Counted from the first letter of the stretch, positions 7,667 to 17,143 are shown. The stretch is DNA of 64,000 nucleotides from JAZKDW01 sp040387375 (GCA_040387375.1 JAZKDW010000033.1:5281-69280); one strand, 5' to 3'. The notes: generated from the letters alone by a model not told the origin. Made by a program: numbers and translations.

Positions 7667-9364
7667 ATGATGTTGTCCAATCCAGCCGCGAAATATCGCG
7701 CTTTCCCTCCTGTCCGTTTAACCGATCGCACCTGGCCCGATAAAACCATTTCGGCGCCGCCGGTCTGGATGAGCACCGATCTGCGCGATGGCAACCAGGC
7801 CCTGATCGAGCCGATGAATGCAGCCCGCAAACTGCGCTTTTTCGAAATGCTGGTAAAGATCGGCGTGAAGGAAATCGAAGTCGCGTTTCCATCCGCATCG
7901 CAGACCGATTTCGACTTCGTGCGCAAGCTGATCGATGAAAAGCGCATCCCCGACGATGTGACGATTGAAGTCCTGACGCAATCGCGCGAAGACCTGATCC
8001 GCCGCACCGTGGAGTCCGCGCAAGGGGCAAAACGTGCAATCGTCCACTTGTACAACCCGATTGCACCCGCGTTCCGGCGCATCGTGTTCGGCATGTCGCG
8101 CGAAGAAATCAAGACGCTTGCCGTGACAGGCACACGCCTGATCAGGCAACTGACCAGCGAACGGCCTGAAACGGAGTGGGTATTCGAGTATTCGCCCGAA
8201 ACCTTCAGCATGGCTGAACTGGATTTTTCCAAGGAAATCTGCGACGCCGTCTCGGCCGAATGGCAACCGACACCCGAACGCAAGATGATCATCAATTTGC
8301 CCACGACAGTCGAATCCAGCACACCCAACGTATTTGCCGATCAGGTGGAATGGATGCACCGGCATCTGGCGCGGCGCGACTCGATCGTCCTCAGCGTCCA
8401 TCCGCACAACGATCGCGGCACCGCGGTCGCCGCCGCCGAGCAGGCCATCATGGCGGGCGCCGACCGCGTCGAAGGCTGCCTGTTCGGCAATGGCGAACGT
8501 ACCGGCAACGTCGATCTCGTGACGCTGGCGCTGAACCTGTACACGCAGGGTGTACATCCCGGCCTGGATTTTTCCGACATCGATACGGTACGGCAGTGCG
8601 TCGAGGAATGCAACCAGCTGCCGGTGCATCCGCGTCATCCCTACGTCGGCGACCTGGTGTTCACCGCGTTTTCCGGATCGCACCAGGACGCGATCAAGAA
8701 AGGCTTCGCACAACAGCAGTCCGGCGCCATATGGGAAGTGCCCTATCTCCCGATCGATCCGGCCGATCTCGGCCGCAGTTATGACGCCGTGATTCGTGTC
8801 AACAGCCAGTCCGGCAAAGGCGGGATGACGTATTTGCTGGAACAGGAATATGGCCTGGCATTACCGCGCCGGCTGCAGATCGACTTCAGCCGCGCCGTCC
8901 AGCTGGTGACCGACGAGACCGGCAGGGAAGTCGCGGCCGAAGAAATCTACGCGATTTTCAAGCGCGAATACCTGGACCGGCAAGCGCCTTATACGTATCG
9001 GGCGCATCGCATGGCGGAAGACTCTAACCGATCCGAATCGCTCCAGGTTGAGGTCGAGGTCGAGCGGCATGGCGAGCCGCTGATGCTGAAGGGAGCGGGC
9101 AATGGTCCGGTCGATGCATTCGTCCAGTCCCTTGGCCTGGACATCAAGCTGATGGATTTCCATGAACATGCAATCGGCGCCGGCGCCAATGCGCAGGCGG
9201 CTTGTTATGTCGAACTGCGGGTGGATGGCGGACCGACCCGTTTTGGCGTCGGCATCGACGGCAATATCGTCACGGCGTCGTTCAAGGCGGTGCTGAGTGC
9301 GGTCAATCGGCAGCTGGATGCGGAGCGAACGAGACATCCCACGCCAAGCGATGCGACGGTGTAG
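7667..9364 (+). CDS. leuA: 2-isopropylmalate synthase LeuA (long type)
   Basis: 565 aa from ATG 7667, chosen because AAAAAAGGAG lies just upstream; the frame is open further upstream but only through the leader region. It condenses acetyl-CoA with 2-oxoisovalerate, the first step of leucine synthesis. The HMGL-like TIM barrel starts WMSTDLRDGNQAL (metal/substrate Asp and Arg). HPHNDRGTAVAAAE carries metal-binding histidines and GCLFGNGERTGNVDL follows. The C-terminal ~130 residues form the leucine-feedback regulatory domain. Expression is probably controlled by the leader peptide at 7296. Confidence 0.95.
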   Translation: MMLSNPAAKYRAFPPVRLTDRTWPDKTISAPPVWMSTDLRDGNQALIEPMNAARKLRFFEMLVKIGVKEIEVAFPSASQTDFDFVRKLIDEKRIPDDVTIEVLTQSREDLIRRTVESAQGAKRAIVHLYNPIAPAFRRIVFGMSREEIKTLAVTGTRLIRQLTSERPETEWVFEYSPETFSMAELDFSKEICDAVSAEWQPTPERKMIINLPTTVESSTPNVFADQVEWMHRHLARRDSIVLSVHPHNDRGTAVAAAEQAIMAGADRVEGCLFGNGERTGNVDLVTLALNLYTQGVHPGLDFSDIDTVRQCVEECNQLPVHPRHPYVGDLVFTAFSGSHQDAIKKGFAQQQSGAIWEVPYLPIDPADLGRSYDAVIRVNSQSGKGGMTYLLEQEYGLALPRRLQIDFSRAVQLVTDETGREVAAEEIYAIFKREYLDRQAPYTYRAHRMAEDSNRSESLQVEVEVERHGEPLMLKGAGNGPVDAFVQSLGLDIKLMDFHEHAIGAGANAQAACYVELRVDGGPTRFGVGIDGNIVTASFKAVLSAVNRQLDAERTRHPTPSDATV

Positions 9365-9396
9365 CGGCCGCAATCAAACCCCCGGCGTCCCTTCAA

Positions 9397-10197
9397 TCAG
9401 TAGGTGCCCGGGACCATAGCTGACACCGGCTGCGATTTGAAACTCGCCGCCAGCGCCTCCGCGCCACGCGCAAGCAGGGTGACGTCGCTGCCGACGGCGA
9501 CAAACACCGCCCCCAGTTCCAGATAATGCCTGGCCAGCGGCTGGCTGGCGGTAAGAATGCCGGCGGCCTTGTCCGATGCCACGATTCTGGCGATGGCCGC
9601 ATCGACGGCCTGACACACTTCCGGGTGAGCGGGATTGCCCAGATGCCCCATCGAGGCGGCCAGATCGGCGGGTCCGACGAACACGCCGTCTATGCCCTCG
9701 ACTTGCAGGATCGCCTCCAGCGCGCTGATTCCCTGCATCGATTCGACTTGCACCATCAGGCAGATTTCATCGCTCGCCCGCTGCAGGTAATCCGGCGCCC
9801 GATTCCAGCGCGACGCGCGCGCCAGCGAGCTGCCGACGCCGCGCATGCCGCGCGGCGGATAGCGCACCGCCGCCACGGCTGCCGCGGCCTGCTCCGCGCT
9901 ATCGATCATCGGCACCAGCAGACTCTGGGCGCCGATATCAAGCAACTGCTTGATCGCAACCGGATCATTGCTGGCGGTTCGCACCACGGCGCCGACAGGA
10001 TACGGCGCCAGCGCCTGCAGCTGCCCCAGTATGGTCACCACGGTATTGGGCGCATGTTCGCCGTCGATCAGCACCCAGTCGAAGCCGGCGCCGCCACAGA
10101 TTTCGGCGGTATAGCCATTCGCCAGCGCCATCCATAACCCGATCTGCGGCCGCCGTTGCGCCAGCCCGAGTTTGAAAGCGTTGTGTGGAAGGTCCAT
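9397..10197 (-). CDS. HpcH/HpaI-family aldolase (4-hydroxy-2-oxo acid aldolase)
   Basis: 266 aa from ATG 10197 with AGGAG seven bases upstream. HpaI-type class II aldolases split 4-hydroxy-2-oxo acids to pyruvate and an aldehyde. Seen: IGLWMALANGYTAEICGGAGFDWVLIDGEHAPN (shown in parts: LIDGEHAPN holds the conserved acidic and His residues), QVESMQGI (metal-binding Glu) and GVFVGPADLAASMG (metal-binding Asp). It is the last gene of the minus-strand aromatic operon and would take the product of the hydratase next to it. Meta-pathways more often use a BphI/MhpE aldolase here, so the HpaI type is a mild oddity. Confidence 0.85.
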   Translation of the reverse strand: MDLPHNAFKLGLAQRRPQIGLWMALANGYTAEICGGAGFDWVLIDGEHAPNTVVTILGQLQALAPYPVGAVVRTASNDPVAIKQLLDIGAQSLLVPMIDSAEQAAAAVAAVRYPPRGMRGVGSSLARASRWNRAPDYLQRASDEICLMVQVESMQGISALEAILQVEGIDGVFVGPADLAASMGHLGNPAHPEVCQAVDAAIARIVASDKAAGILTASQPLARHYLELGAVFVAVGSDVTLLARGAEALAASFKSQPVSAMVPGTY

Positions 10198-10208
10198 CAA
10201 TCGAACTC

Positions 10209-11012
10209 CTAGGAAAAATGACAGCTGATGGTGCCAAGCGGACCATAATCCGCATGGAAGGTATCACCGCGCCGTGCCGCCACCGGGCGCGTGAACGAGC
10301 CGGCAAGAACCGTCTGGCCCGCTTCCAGCGTGGTGCCCTGCGGCGCAAGTTTGTTGGCCAGCCAGACGATACCATTGGCCGGGTGATTCAGCACGCCGGC
10401 GGCGACGCCGGTTTCTTCGATGACCGCATTCCGCGAAAGAATCGCCGCCACCCAGCGCAAGTCCATCTCGCCAATGCGCACCGGCCGCCCGCCCAGCACG
10501 ATGCCGGCATTGGCCGCGTTGTCGGCGATGGTATCGAAGACCTTGCGCGGACGCTGCGTCACCGGGTCGAACGAATGTGAGCGCGCATCGATGATTTCAA
10601 GCGCCGGAATCACATAATCGACCGCATCATAAACGTCGAACAGCGTGACATCCGGACCGCGCAAAGGCTTGCCGAGAACAAAGGCCAGTTCCACTTCGAC
10701 GCGCGGCAGGATGAAACGCTCTACCGGAATGTCGGCCCCGTCGGCAAAAAACATGTCGTCCAGCAGCGTGCCGCAGTCGGGCTCGTCGATCTGCGAGGAC
10801 TGCTGCATCGCGCGCGAGGTCAGGCCGATCTTGTGTCCGCGCCTTACCCTGCCCTCCGCAATTTTCATCGCCACCCAGGCGCCCTGGATCGCATAGGCAT
10901 CGGCGATCGTGATGTCGGGATGGTCGAGCGATATCTGCCGGATCTGGACCCGCTCCCGCTCCGCCTGATGCAGACGCGTTGCGATCGATGTGACCGTGGA
11001 TTCATCGAACAT
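10209..11012 (-). CDS. 2-oxo-alkenoate hydratase (HpaH/MhpD family)
   Basis: 267 aa in the fumarylacetoacetase-like fold. It hydrates a 2-hydroxyalka-2,4-dienoate (or its 2-oxo form) to the 4-hydroxy-2-oxo acid used by the aldolase. Family marks are GHKIGLTSRAMQQSSQID (HpaH-like), PRVEVELAFVLGKPL (metal-binding acidic residues) and IPALEIIDARS. AAAGGCGG precedes the start. It lies 11 bases upstream of the aldolase and 30 bases downstream of the C-C hydrolase, in reaction order. HpaH and MhpD cannot be told apart with certainty by eye; HpaH is the closer look. Confidence 0.85.
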   Translation of the reverse strand: MFDESTVTSIATRLHQAERERVQIRQISLDHPDITIADAYAIQGAWVAMKIAEGRVRRGHKIGLTSRAMQQSSQIDEPDCGTLLDDMFFADGADIPVERFILPRVEVELAFVLGKPLRGPDVTLFDVYDAVDYVIPALEIIDARSHSFDPVTQRPRKVFDTIADNAANAGIVLGGRPVRIGEMDLRWVAAILSRNAVIEETGVAAGVLNHPANGIVWLANKLAPQGTTLEAGQTVLAGSFTRPVAARRGDTFHADYGPLGTISCHFS

Positions 11013-11042
11013 GGCAACCGCCTTTGAAGTGGAATCGCCGCA

Positions 11043-11891
11043 TCACGCAAGATCACCGATGAAGGCGTTGGTCTGGGCCAGGAATTGTTCGTACTTCTCG
11101 ATCTGCACCCAATGGCCGCATTTGCCGAACATGTGCAGTTCCGCGTTTGGGCAGCTGCGTGCGATCCGCAGGCCGCATTCGGGCGGCACCACCTTGTCGT
11201 CGCGGCCGTGCAGCACCAGGACGGGTGTGTCGATTTTCTCCAGGTCCGATTCCGGTATGCCCTTGATGATCTTGATATCACCCACCTTGCCCGGTTCGGG
11301 AAAAAGCTTGCGATAGGCTTCCAGTCCGCCCGCCTTCACCGTCACCTCGTGCCGCAAGCGCACCATGTCCTCGGTGACGACCGACGGGTCATAGGGAAAA
11401 TTGCGCAGCAGCTGCGTCATGTTTTCGAGGGATGGTTCGTAATACCAGGAGCTGGCATCCGTGGTGCGGCGTTCGAAGTCGCCCGCCGGGGTTCCCATCA
11501 GGATCAGGCGCTCGACCCGGTGCGCATTGCGCATCGCCAGCGCCAGCGCCAACGCGCCGCCGAACGAGTTGCCGATCAGGACCGCCTTCTCGACATGCAG
11601 CGCATCCAGGAAATCCAGCAGATGCTGCACCCACAGCTTGAGCTTGTACTGTGTCCCTTCCGGACGTTCGGTAAAACCGAAACCAATGATGTCCGGCACC
11701 AGCACCCGATAACGTTCGGCCAGGCGCGGCATGATGTCGTGCCAGTTTTCCCAGCCGGTGATGCCGGCGCCGGAGCCGTGCAGCAGCACCACCGGATAAC
11801 CTTTGCCGGCGTCATGGTAATTGGTGCGGATCCCGCCGGCATCGATCGACAGGCCGATCGCGGGATGAGAAAACGTGGCTTGCGAATTCAT
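11043..11891 (-). CDS. Alpha/beta hydrolase, meta-cleavage product (C-C bond) hydrolase
   Basis: 282 aa. The fold shows VVLLHGSGAGITGWENW (oxyanion HGxG), nucleophile elbow LIGNSFGGALAL (Ser in GNSFGG), acid VLHGRDDKVVPPE and catalytic His in CGHWVQIEKYE. These are the marks of the BphD/TodF/MhpC group, which cleave ring-fission products between a ketone carbon and the chain. A hydrolase here means the extradiol product is expected to be a ketone and not an aldehyde. AAGGAA stands seven bases before the ATG. Confidence 0.88.
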   Translation of the reverse strand: MNSQATFSHPAIGLSIDAGGIRTNYHDAGKGYPVVLLHGSGAGITGWENWHDIMPRLAERYRVLVPDIIGFGFTERPEGTQYKLKLWVQHLLDFLDALHVEKAVLIGNSFGGALALALAMRNAHRVERLILMGTPAGDFERRTTDASSWYYEPSLENMTQLLRNFPYDPSVVTEDMVRLRHEVTVKAGGLEAYRKLFPEPGKVGDIKIIKGIPESDLEKIDTPVLVLHGRDDKVVPPECGLRIARSCPNAELHMFGKCGHWVQIEKYEQFLAQTNAFIGDLA

Positions 11892-11944
11892 CTGCAGTTC
11901 CTTTTCATCAGACGTTTTTTGACGGGCGCTTCTTCACAGGAATG

Positions 11945-12742
11945 TCATGCCGAACGTATGCCGACGCCGCCATCGCTCATCATCACTTCGCCGGTGATCG
12001 CGCGGGCATTGGCGCGGCTGGCCAGCAGCACATACAAACCGGTATGGTCTTCGGGCTGTTGCGCGATTTGCAGCGGCACCCCGGCCTCGATGCGCTGCGC
12101 CAGCAGCTCGGGCTGCGCATTGATGGCACGTGCCGCATGCCCGAGCGCAGCCGTGCCGCGCAGGCTGGTAATCGTGCCGCCGGGACCGACGCCGTTGACC
12201 CGTACCTGCGGCGCCAGCTCTAGGGCAAGCTGGCGTATCATGCCGAGCACCGCGTGTTTTGCCATCGTGTACAGCACTCCGCCGCCGCCCGCATGGAAGC
12301 TGGCGACCGATGCCGTGAAAATCATGCAGCCCTGGCGCTCGATCAGCGCTTCGCGGCTGGCCATCGCTGCATACAGATAACCGCGCAGATTGATGCCGAA
12401 CAGTTCATCCATGGTCTGCGCCAGCGTTTGCGGCGTATAACCACGCAAGGGCCGCCTGAAATCGAACACGCCGGCATTGCCCACCATGATGTCGAGCTGG
12501 CCGAATGTCTGCAGGCAGGCATCGACGGCCGCCGCGTGCGCGGCGTATTCGCGCACGTCGCCGGCGATGCCGATCAGCTTGCCGGGCCAGGCGGCGGAAA
12601 GGTCCGCGAGTCCGGCCAGGTCACGATCGAGCACCACCACCCCGGCCGCGCCTTCGGCCAGGTAACGCGCGACGACGGCCAGGCCGATGCCGCTGGCGCC
12701 GCCAGTGACCAGCGCCACCTGTCCGGGCAACCAGCCGCTCAT
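11945..12742 (-). CDS. SDR-family cis-dihydrodiol dehydrogenase
   Basis: 265 aa short-chain dehydrogenase/reductase with the NAD motif TGGASGIGLAV, NNAG-like VGNAGVFDF, catalytic Ser near TASVASFHAGGG and YTMAKHA (Tyr-x3-Lys). In an operon with a ring-hydroxylating dioxygenase it should re-aromatise the cis-dihydrodiol to a catechol with reduction of NAD+. Its ATG overlaps the TGA of the dioxygenase beta gene (ATGA), so translation is coupled. The substrate cannot be read from the sequence. Confidence 0.85.
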   Translation of the reverse strand: MSGWLPGQVALVTGGASGIGLAVVARYLAEGAAGVVVLDRDLAGLADLSAAWPGKLIGIAGDVREYAAHAAAVDACLQTFGQLDIMVGNAGVFDFRRPLRGYTPQTLAQTMDELFGINLRGYLYAAMASREALIERQGCMIFTASVASFHAGGGGVLYTMAKHAVLGMIRQLALELAPQVRVNGVGPGGTITSLRGTAALGHAARAINAQPELLAQRIEAGVPLQIAQQPEDHTGLYVLLASRANARAITGEVMMSDGGVGIRSA

Positions 12743-13314
12743 AGGAAGATATTCAGGTTTTTAGCCAGCAGCACTGCCTGGGTAATGTAGATCTCGCGGC
12801 GCGCCAGCCGCAGGCCGCCCTGCTCGTTGCGGCGCAGCAGATCCTTGCGGCGGCCGCACAGCATGTCCTCTTCGGTCTCATTACGGCCCCGGCAGGTGAC
12901 AAAAACCGAATGCACGATCAGTTCGCCGGCACGCTCCGACAGTTCCACTTCGACGCCCGAAATCATGTGGCAGGTGCGGGTCGGCGGGTCTTCCGCCCAG
13001 GCGGTATCGTGCATGAAGCGGGTGACGCGCCGCCGCAGGCCGAGCATGTCATCATCGAAATGCGCCATGCGATCCGGGTCGTAGCGCAGCTTCTTGTCCT
13101 TGCGATAACGCGCCTGAATCCCGGGCATCCAGTAATGGATGTCATCGGTCATCAAACCCAGCCATTCTTCATAACGTTCCTCGTCCAGGAAACGCGCTTC
13201 GCGATACAGGAATTGTTCGACTTCAAACACCAGCTCGCGCGACGCCGCCAGCGGGTTGAGCGGCGCATCGACCGGCTTGCGCAGGATCGAGGTCTCACCA
13301 GGAATCACAGCCAT
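12739..13314 (-). CDS. Aromatic-ring-hydroxylating dioxygenase, beta subunit
   Basis: 191 aa from ATG 13314, preceded by AAAGGAAT; a longer frame would overlap the alpha gene. The SnoaL-like cone fold of beta subunits is recognisable by EVEQFLYREARFLDEERYEEW, here given in part as FLYREARFLDEERYEEW, and by MTDDIHYWMPG and RRKDLLRR. Beta subunits are structural partners of the catalytic alpha chain in alpha3beta3 enzymes. The gene starts four bases after the alpha stop and overlaps the dehydrogenase start. Confidence 0.9.
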   Translation of the reverse strand: MAVIPGETSILRKPVDAPLNPLAASRELVFEVEQFLYREARFLDEERYEEWLGLMTDDIHYWMPGIQARYRKDKKLRYDPDRMAHFDDDMLGLRRRVTRFMHDTAWAEDPPTRTCHMISGVEVELSERAGELIVHSVFVTCRGRNETEEDMLCGRRKDLLRRNEQGGLRLARREIYITQAVLLAKNLNIFL

Positions 13315-13318
13315 ATTC

Positions 13319-14644
13319 TTATTCCTTTCCCCGTGCGCCGCCATCATGTTCGACCGACATCAGGTCCAGCCATCGCTGATAGAACGCGCGCTGGTTGGCA
13401 TCGTTAAATTTTCGCAGATGTGTGTTGCCCTTGAGCTCGTCGTGCGCGACCTCGCTGTCGATGCCAAGCCCATAATGCAGGGACTGGCGGCGCGTGACGA
13501 CACCGGCATTCGTCAGGGTCGCGTTTTCCCAGTTCTCGCCATCGTCCATTTCCAGCGTACCCGACGGTGAAAAGGTGCGCATCACACCTTTGCGGTACTG
13601 CGCCTTGAGCGACTCCGGCGCATTCTTGTTGACCAGCACCCAGGTATGCAGCTCGGTCTTGTGGGCGCCCTTCGGATGCCAGGTTCGGAAGGCATTGTGC
13701 CCGGCCAGGAAAGAAAAATTCGGGAACAGGTTGGCCGAACTGATCGAGCCCACCATGCGCGAGCGCAGCTTGCCGAGCCGCGCCGCCACTTTCGCTTCAT
13801 TCTCACGCAGGTAGTCGACGATTTCCTGTTCGCCCAGCGTCATCGCGTTGCCGACCATGTCGAATGCAAACTGCCAGCCGTGGCCGTTCATGTTGGCGTG
13901 AAAGCTGCGCTCCTGGTTCGGCTTGCCGACCCCCTGCCCCAGCATCGCGATTGCACCGGAATTGTGGGTCCAGCTGGCGTGATAGGAATCGCCGGCGAAA
14001 TTTTCAGCCGGGAATTTCCAGTTGCAGCGCATCTGCGATTTGATGTTGCCATCGATAAATTCAGTGCCGCCTTCATCATTGTCGAGCAGGATATCGAGAT
14101 ACCAGCGGTAATCGCCGAGGTAATCGTCCAGGCCGGGCGCCTGTTCGTCAAAGCTTGCGAATACCAGACCCTTGTAGCTGGCGACGCGCGCTTTATGCAG
14201 GCCCAGCGCCTTCTTGTCGAAATCGGGACAGGTTTTCTGGTAAAGGTCTTCGGCCGGCAAACCCACCAGCGCGCCGTCCGGACCGAAGGACCAGCCATGG
14301 TAGTTGCACACGAAGCGGCGTTTGTTGCCTTCCTCGGCAAAACACAGCTTGTTGCCGCGATGAGTGCATGAATTCAGGAAGACATTGATCTTGCCGGTCG
14401 CATCGCGGGCGACGATGATGCCATCCTCGCCCATGTAGGTAGTGAGGAAATCGCCGGTGTCGGGCAGCTGGCTTTCATGCGCGACAAACAGCCAGCAGCG
14501 TGCAAAAATGCGCTGCAGTTCAAGCTGGTAAATCGCATCGTCCCAAAAAATGCGGCGGCTGATGCGGCCGTTTTTTACATCGACCATTGCCTGCAGGTCG
14601 GCGACCGACGGACCGTAAGACGGGGAATAGGCTGCGTCATTCAT
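13319..14644 (-). CDS. Aromatic-ring-hydroxylating dioxygenase, alpha subunit
   Basis: 441 aa from ATG 14644, chosen for CAGGAAAG nine bases upstream; an earlier ATG at 14671 lacks one. The Rieske centre is seen as CTHRGNKLCF and CNYHGWSFG (Cys-x-His...Cys-x2-His), and the mononuclear iron site as NFAGDSYHASWTH (Asp...His-x4-His). The enzyme adds O2 to an aromatic ring to give a cis-dihydrodiol. Ferredoxin and beta genes flank it, but no ferredoxin reductase gene is in the operon or window. The N-terminal and C-terminal parts resemble the biphenyl/benzene/naphthalene group in general form; the substrate is unassigned. Confidence 0.9.
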   Translation of the reverse strand: MNDAAYSPSYGPSVADLQAMVDVKNGRISRRIFWDDAIYQLELQRIFARCWLFVAHESQLPDTGDFLTTYMGEDGIIVARDATGKINVFLNSCTHRGNKLCFAEEGNKRRFVCNYHGWSFGPDGALVGLPAEDLYQKTCPDFDKKALGLHKARVASYKGLVFASFDEQAPGLDDYLGDYRWYLDILLDNDEGGTEFIDGNIKSQMRCNWKFPAENFAGDSYHASWTHNSGAIAMLGQGVGKPNQERSFHANMNGHGWQFAFDMVGNAMTLGEQEIVDYLRENEAKVAARLGKLRSRMVGSISSANLFPNFSFLAGHNAFRTWHPKGAHKTELHTWVLVNKNAPESLKAQYRKGVMRTFSPSGTLEMDDGENWENATLTNAGVVTRRQSLHYGLGIDSEVAHDELKGNTHLRKFNDANQRAFYQRWLDLMSVEHDGGARGKE

Positions 14645-14681
14645 GAATCGGCTTTCCTGTGGCGTTGTCATTGTTCGATGC

Positions 14682-15014
14682 TCAGGTCTTGAGCGCGGTA
14701 CTGAGGTCGGCACAAACCACACCATCCTCGACCACCGTCGTGAAGATGCGCAGCGGTTCAGTCGCCGGAAAACATTGCGGTTCGCCGTCGCGGATATCGA
14801 AGCCGGCCGCATGGACCGGGCACGACACCTCATGTCCTTCGAGCCAGCCTTCCGTCAGCGAAGCAAGCGCATGTGTGCAGGTATCCTGCGTTGCGTAAAA
14901 CCGGCCATCGACGTGATACAGCGCGATCGGTTCGATGCCGCTGATACAGATTTTCTGCATGCCGTTGTCGGGCAAGGCGGAAGCGTCGGCCAGGCGCATG
15001 AATGTCTTGCTCAT
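14682..15014 (-). CDS. Rieske-type ferredoxin of the dioxygenase
   Basis: 110 aa from ATG 15014, with GGGAGGCGGC directly upstream. The [2Fe-2S] Rieske ligands are DTCTHALASL and SCPVHAAGFD (Cys-x-His, Cys-x2-His). It should pass electrons to the dioxygenase alpha subunit. The ATG overlaps the ligB-like stop codon (ATGA). It must borrow a reductase from elsewhere. Confidence 0.9.
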   Translation of the reverse strand: MSKTFMRLADASALPDNGMQKICISGIEPIALYHVDGRFYATQDTCTHALASLTEGWLEGHEVSCPVHAAGFDIRDGEPQCFPATEPLRIFTTVVEDGVVCADLSTALKT

Positions 15015-15844
15015 GCCGCCTCCCGGAATTCGGCAAAGCCAAGTCCGGTCACCCATTCCGGACCATGTTCGTAAGCGATGATTTCACCGCGGCCGCCCGG
15101 CAGGCTGCCCATCATGCACAGGAAATTGCGGATCTCCAGTGCGCCGTTGCCGCCTTCGGCCAGCACCTGCTCGTCGCTCATGGCGATCATGCTGTCCGCA
15201 TCGCCACGCACGATGCAATCCAGGATATGACGATCGAAATCCGTGTTGACCTTGCCCATCTCCGGCAATCCCACCCAATGGCTGATGCCACCGGAGCCGA
15301 TCACAACCACCCGCTCGTCGCCCGGCCAGGCATCGACCGCCGCGCGTATCAGCCCACCGACCTGATGCGCGCGGCGCGGCCGGATCAGCGGTGCGACGCC
15401 GCTGGCCAGGTAGACCGGGATCACACCGCGCACCGACGCATTGGGCAGTGCGCAGACACGCGCCGGCACGCCGATTGAATGATCGACATGCAGGCTCTTC
15501 GCGACGGCCCAGTCGAAACCATGCTCATGACCGTATCCGGCGATGTGATTTGCCAGCGGCTCGTTGTTCGGAATATCGTCCTGGCTGATGCCGGGAAAAC
15601 GTTCATACGGGCCACTGACATCACCTATGCCGATCAAGAAGCTGGGCAGGCAGCCCGGTCCGAACAGCACGTAATGATCGGCGCCCACCACGATGACCGT
15701 GGTGGCGCCCAGCTCGCCGATGCGATCGGCTATGCGCGCATAGGCCGCCCGAACCCGGCGCTGGCCATCGGTCCACTTCGCCTCCGGCATATAAAAAATG
15801 CCTGGCTCATGCGGCAACACAAAACCGCCGACAATTTTTCCCAT
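15011..15844 (-). CDS. Class III extradiol dioxygenase, catalytic (LigB-like) subunit
   Basis: 277 aa in the LigB fold. The iron-site region shows FVLPHEPGIFY and VVGADHYVLF; SLHVDHSIGVP contains the expected catalytic base His, and VVIGSGGISHWVG follows. It opens the ring of a catechol next to a hydroxyl using Fe(II) and O2. With the small LigA-like gene upstream it should form an alpha2beta2 enzyme, as in protocatechuate 4,5-dioxygenase or 2-aminobiphenyl-2,3-diol dioxygenase (CarBaBb). Pairing with a C-C hydrolase is closer to the carbazole-type case. Confidence 0.88.
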   Translation of the reverse strand: MGKIVGGFVLPHEPGIFYMPEAKWTDGQRRVRAAYARIADRIGELGATTVIVVGADHYVLFGPGCLPSFLIGIGDVSGPYERFPGISQDDIPNNEPLANHIAGYGHEHGFDWAVAKSLHVDHSIGVPARVCALPNASVRGVIPVYLASGVAPLIRPRRAHQVGGLIRAAVDAWPGDERVVVIGSGGISHWVGLPEMGKVNTDFDRHILDCIVRGDADSMIAMSDEQVLAEGGNGALEIRNFLCMMGSLPGGRGEIIAYEHGPEWVTGLGFAEFREAA

Positions 15845-15856
15845 CGCTATCCCTGG

Positions 15857-16120
15857 TTAATTGGTGGAAGAGTTGAGGCGCTTCAGATATTCGATGCGCG
15901 ACTTGCCCGGCTCATTCATCATCCAGAAGCCCAGGGTCAGCAACGCACTGACGCCGCGCCGCTGCAAGGCGGCGACATCGAAGGTGCGCACCATCTCGAC
16001 TTCTTCCGCATCGAGTTTGTAACGTCCCAGGAAAACCGCCGCATCTTCGGCGAACGCGGTGCGCGCGGGACGCTTGACGCCGAGATCATGCAGAACCAGT
16101 TCCAGTGCGTGGGTCGTCAT
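15857..16120 (-). CDS. Extradiol dioxygenase small (LigA-like) subunit
   Basis: 87 aa from ATG 16120; an upstream in-frame start would overlap the Bug gene. The all-helical LigA fold is recognised from YKLDAEEVEMVRTFDVAALQ, FWMMNEPGKSR and its size and place before ligB. Such subunits cap the active site of the catalytic chain. It is 12 bases upstream of the LigB-like gene. Confidence 0.8.
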   Translation of the reverse strand: MTTHALELVLHDLGVKRPARTAFAEDAAVFLGRYKLDAEEVEMVRTFDVAALQRRGVSALLTLGFWMMNEPGKSRIEYLKRLNSSTN

Positions 16121-16127
16121 GTCTGTC

Positions 16128-17105
16128 TCACTGGTCCATCTTTTCGACGTTGGCGGCACGCACGATCCGACCCCAGCGCTCATTGTCGCGGCGGATGTAA
16201 TCGGCAAACTCTTCCGGCTTCAGGTAACGCGACACCGCGCCGTCGGAGAACAGGCGGGCCTGTACTTCCTTGTCGTCCAGCGACTTCCTGAGCGCATCGG
16301 CGATCGCCGTCACCGCTTCGGCCGGCGTCCCTTTTGGCGCCGACAGGCCAAACCAGGAAATGGCCACGACTTCGGGCACGCCATTTTCCGTAAAGCTCGG
16401 AATCGTCGGGGCGGAAGGCGAGCGTGCGGTCGAGGTCACCGCATAACCGCGGAGGCCGCCGTTGGCAATGTGCGGCAAGGTCCCCGGCAGGCTGCCGAAG
16501 TACAGGCTGGTCACACCGCCGAGCGTATCGACGATAGCCGGCGCTTCACCACGATAGGGCACATCGCGAAACTTGACGCCGATGGCATTGAAGAACATCG
16601 CCGCAGTGAGATGGGAAAAGCCGCCTTTGCCTGTGGTCGCCACTGCAGGGCCATCCTTGTCGGCCTTTAACATGGCGACCAGCTCGCTCAGGTTTTTCGC
16701 CGGCAGAGTGGGCTTGGACACCAGCACGATCGGCGCTTCGGCGATGAAACCGATCGGCACGAACTCGTCGAGCCGGTAGGGCAGCTTGCTATATAGGTGC
16801 GGATTGACGGCGAACGAGGTCGCGGTGGCCAGCAGGATGGTGTAACCGTCGTTAGGCGCCTTGGCGACGGCATCAACGCCGACGATGGTCGCCGCGCCAC
16901 CCTTGTTGTCGACCACGACTGGCTGGCCAAGGATGGTGCTCAGGTTTTTTGCAATCAGGCGTGCCAGCACATCCGTGGTGCCGCCGGCCGGAAACGGCAC
17001 AACCAGCCGGATTGGCTTGTCCGGATATTTCGCGTGCGCGGCCAACGGCAGCATGGCCGCCATGAGCACCAATATCGCCATAGCCTTTTTCGGTTTTACG
17101 TTCAT
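16128..17105 (-). CDS. Bug-family (TctC-like) solute-binding protein
   Basis: 325 aa. A signal peptide (MNVKPKKAMAILVLMAA..., cleavage near AHAKYP) leads into YPDKPIRLVVPFPAGGTTDV, the hallmark of Bug periplasmic receptors of the tripartite tricarboxylate transporter class. It probably captures the aromatic substrate or a breakdown acid in the periplasm. It lies between the CoA ligase and the extradiol genes, with no membrane partners beside it, which is common for orphan Bug genes in Burkholderiales. Confidence 0.9.
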   Translation of the reverse strand: MNVKPKKAMAILVLMAAMLPLAAHAKYPDKPIRLVVPFPAGGTTDVLARLIAKNLSTILGQPVVVDNKGGAATIVGVDAVAKAPNDGYTILLATATSFAVNPHLYSKLPYRLDEFVPIGFIAEAPIVLVSKPTLPAKNLSELVAMLKADKDGPAVATTGKGGFSHLTAAMFFNAIGVKFRDVPYRGEAPAIVDTLGGVTSLYFGSLPGTLPHIANGGLRGYAVTSTARSPSAPTIPSFTENGVPEVVAISWFGLSAPKGTPAEAVTAIADALRKSLDDKEVQARLFSDGAVSRYLKPEEFADYIRRDNERWGRIVRAANVEKMDQ

Positions 17106-17143
17106 TGCCGTCTCCTCGTTGTATTTGAAATTCCGCCGTACCG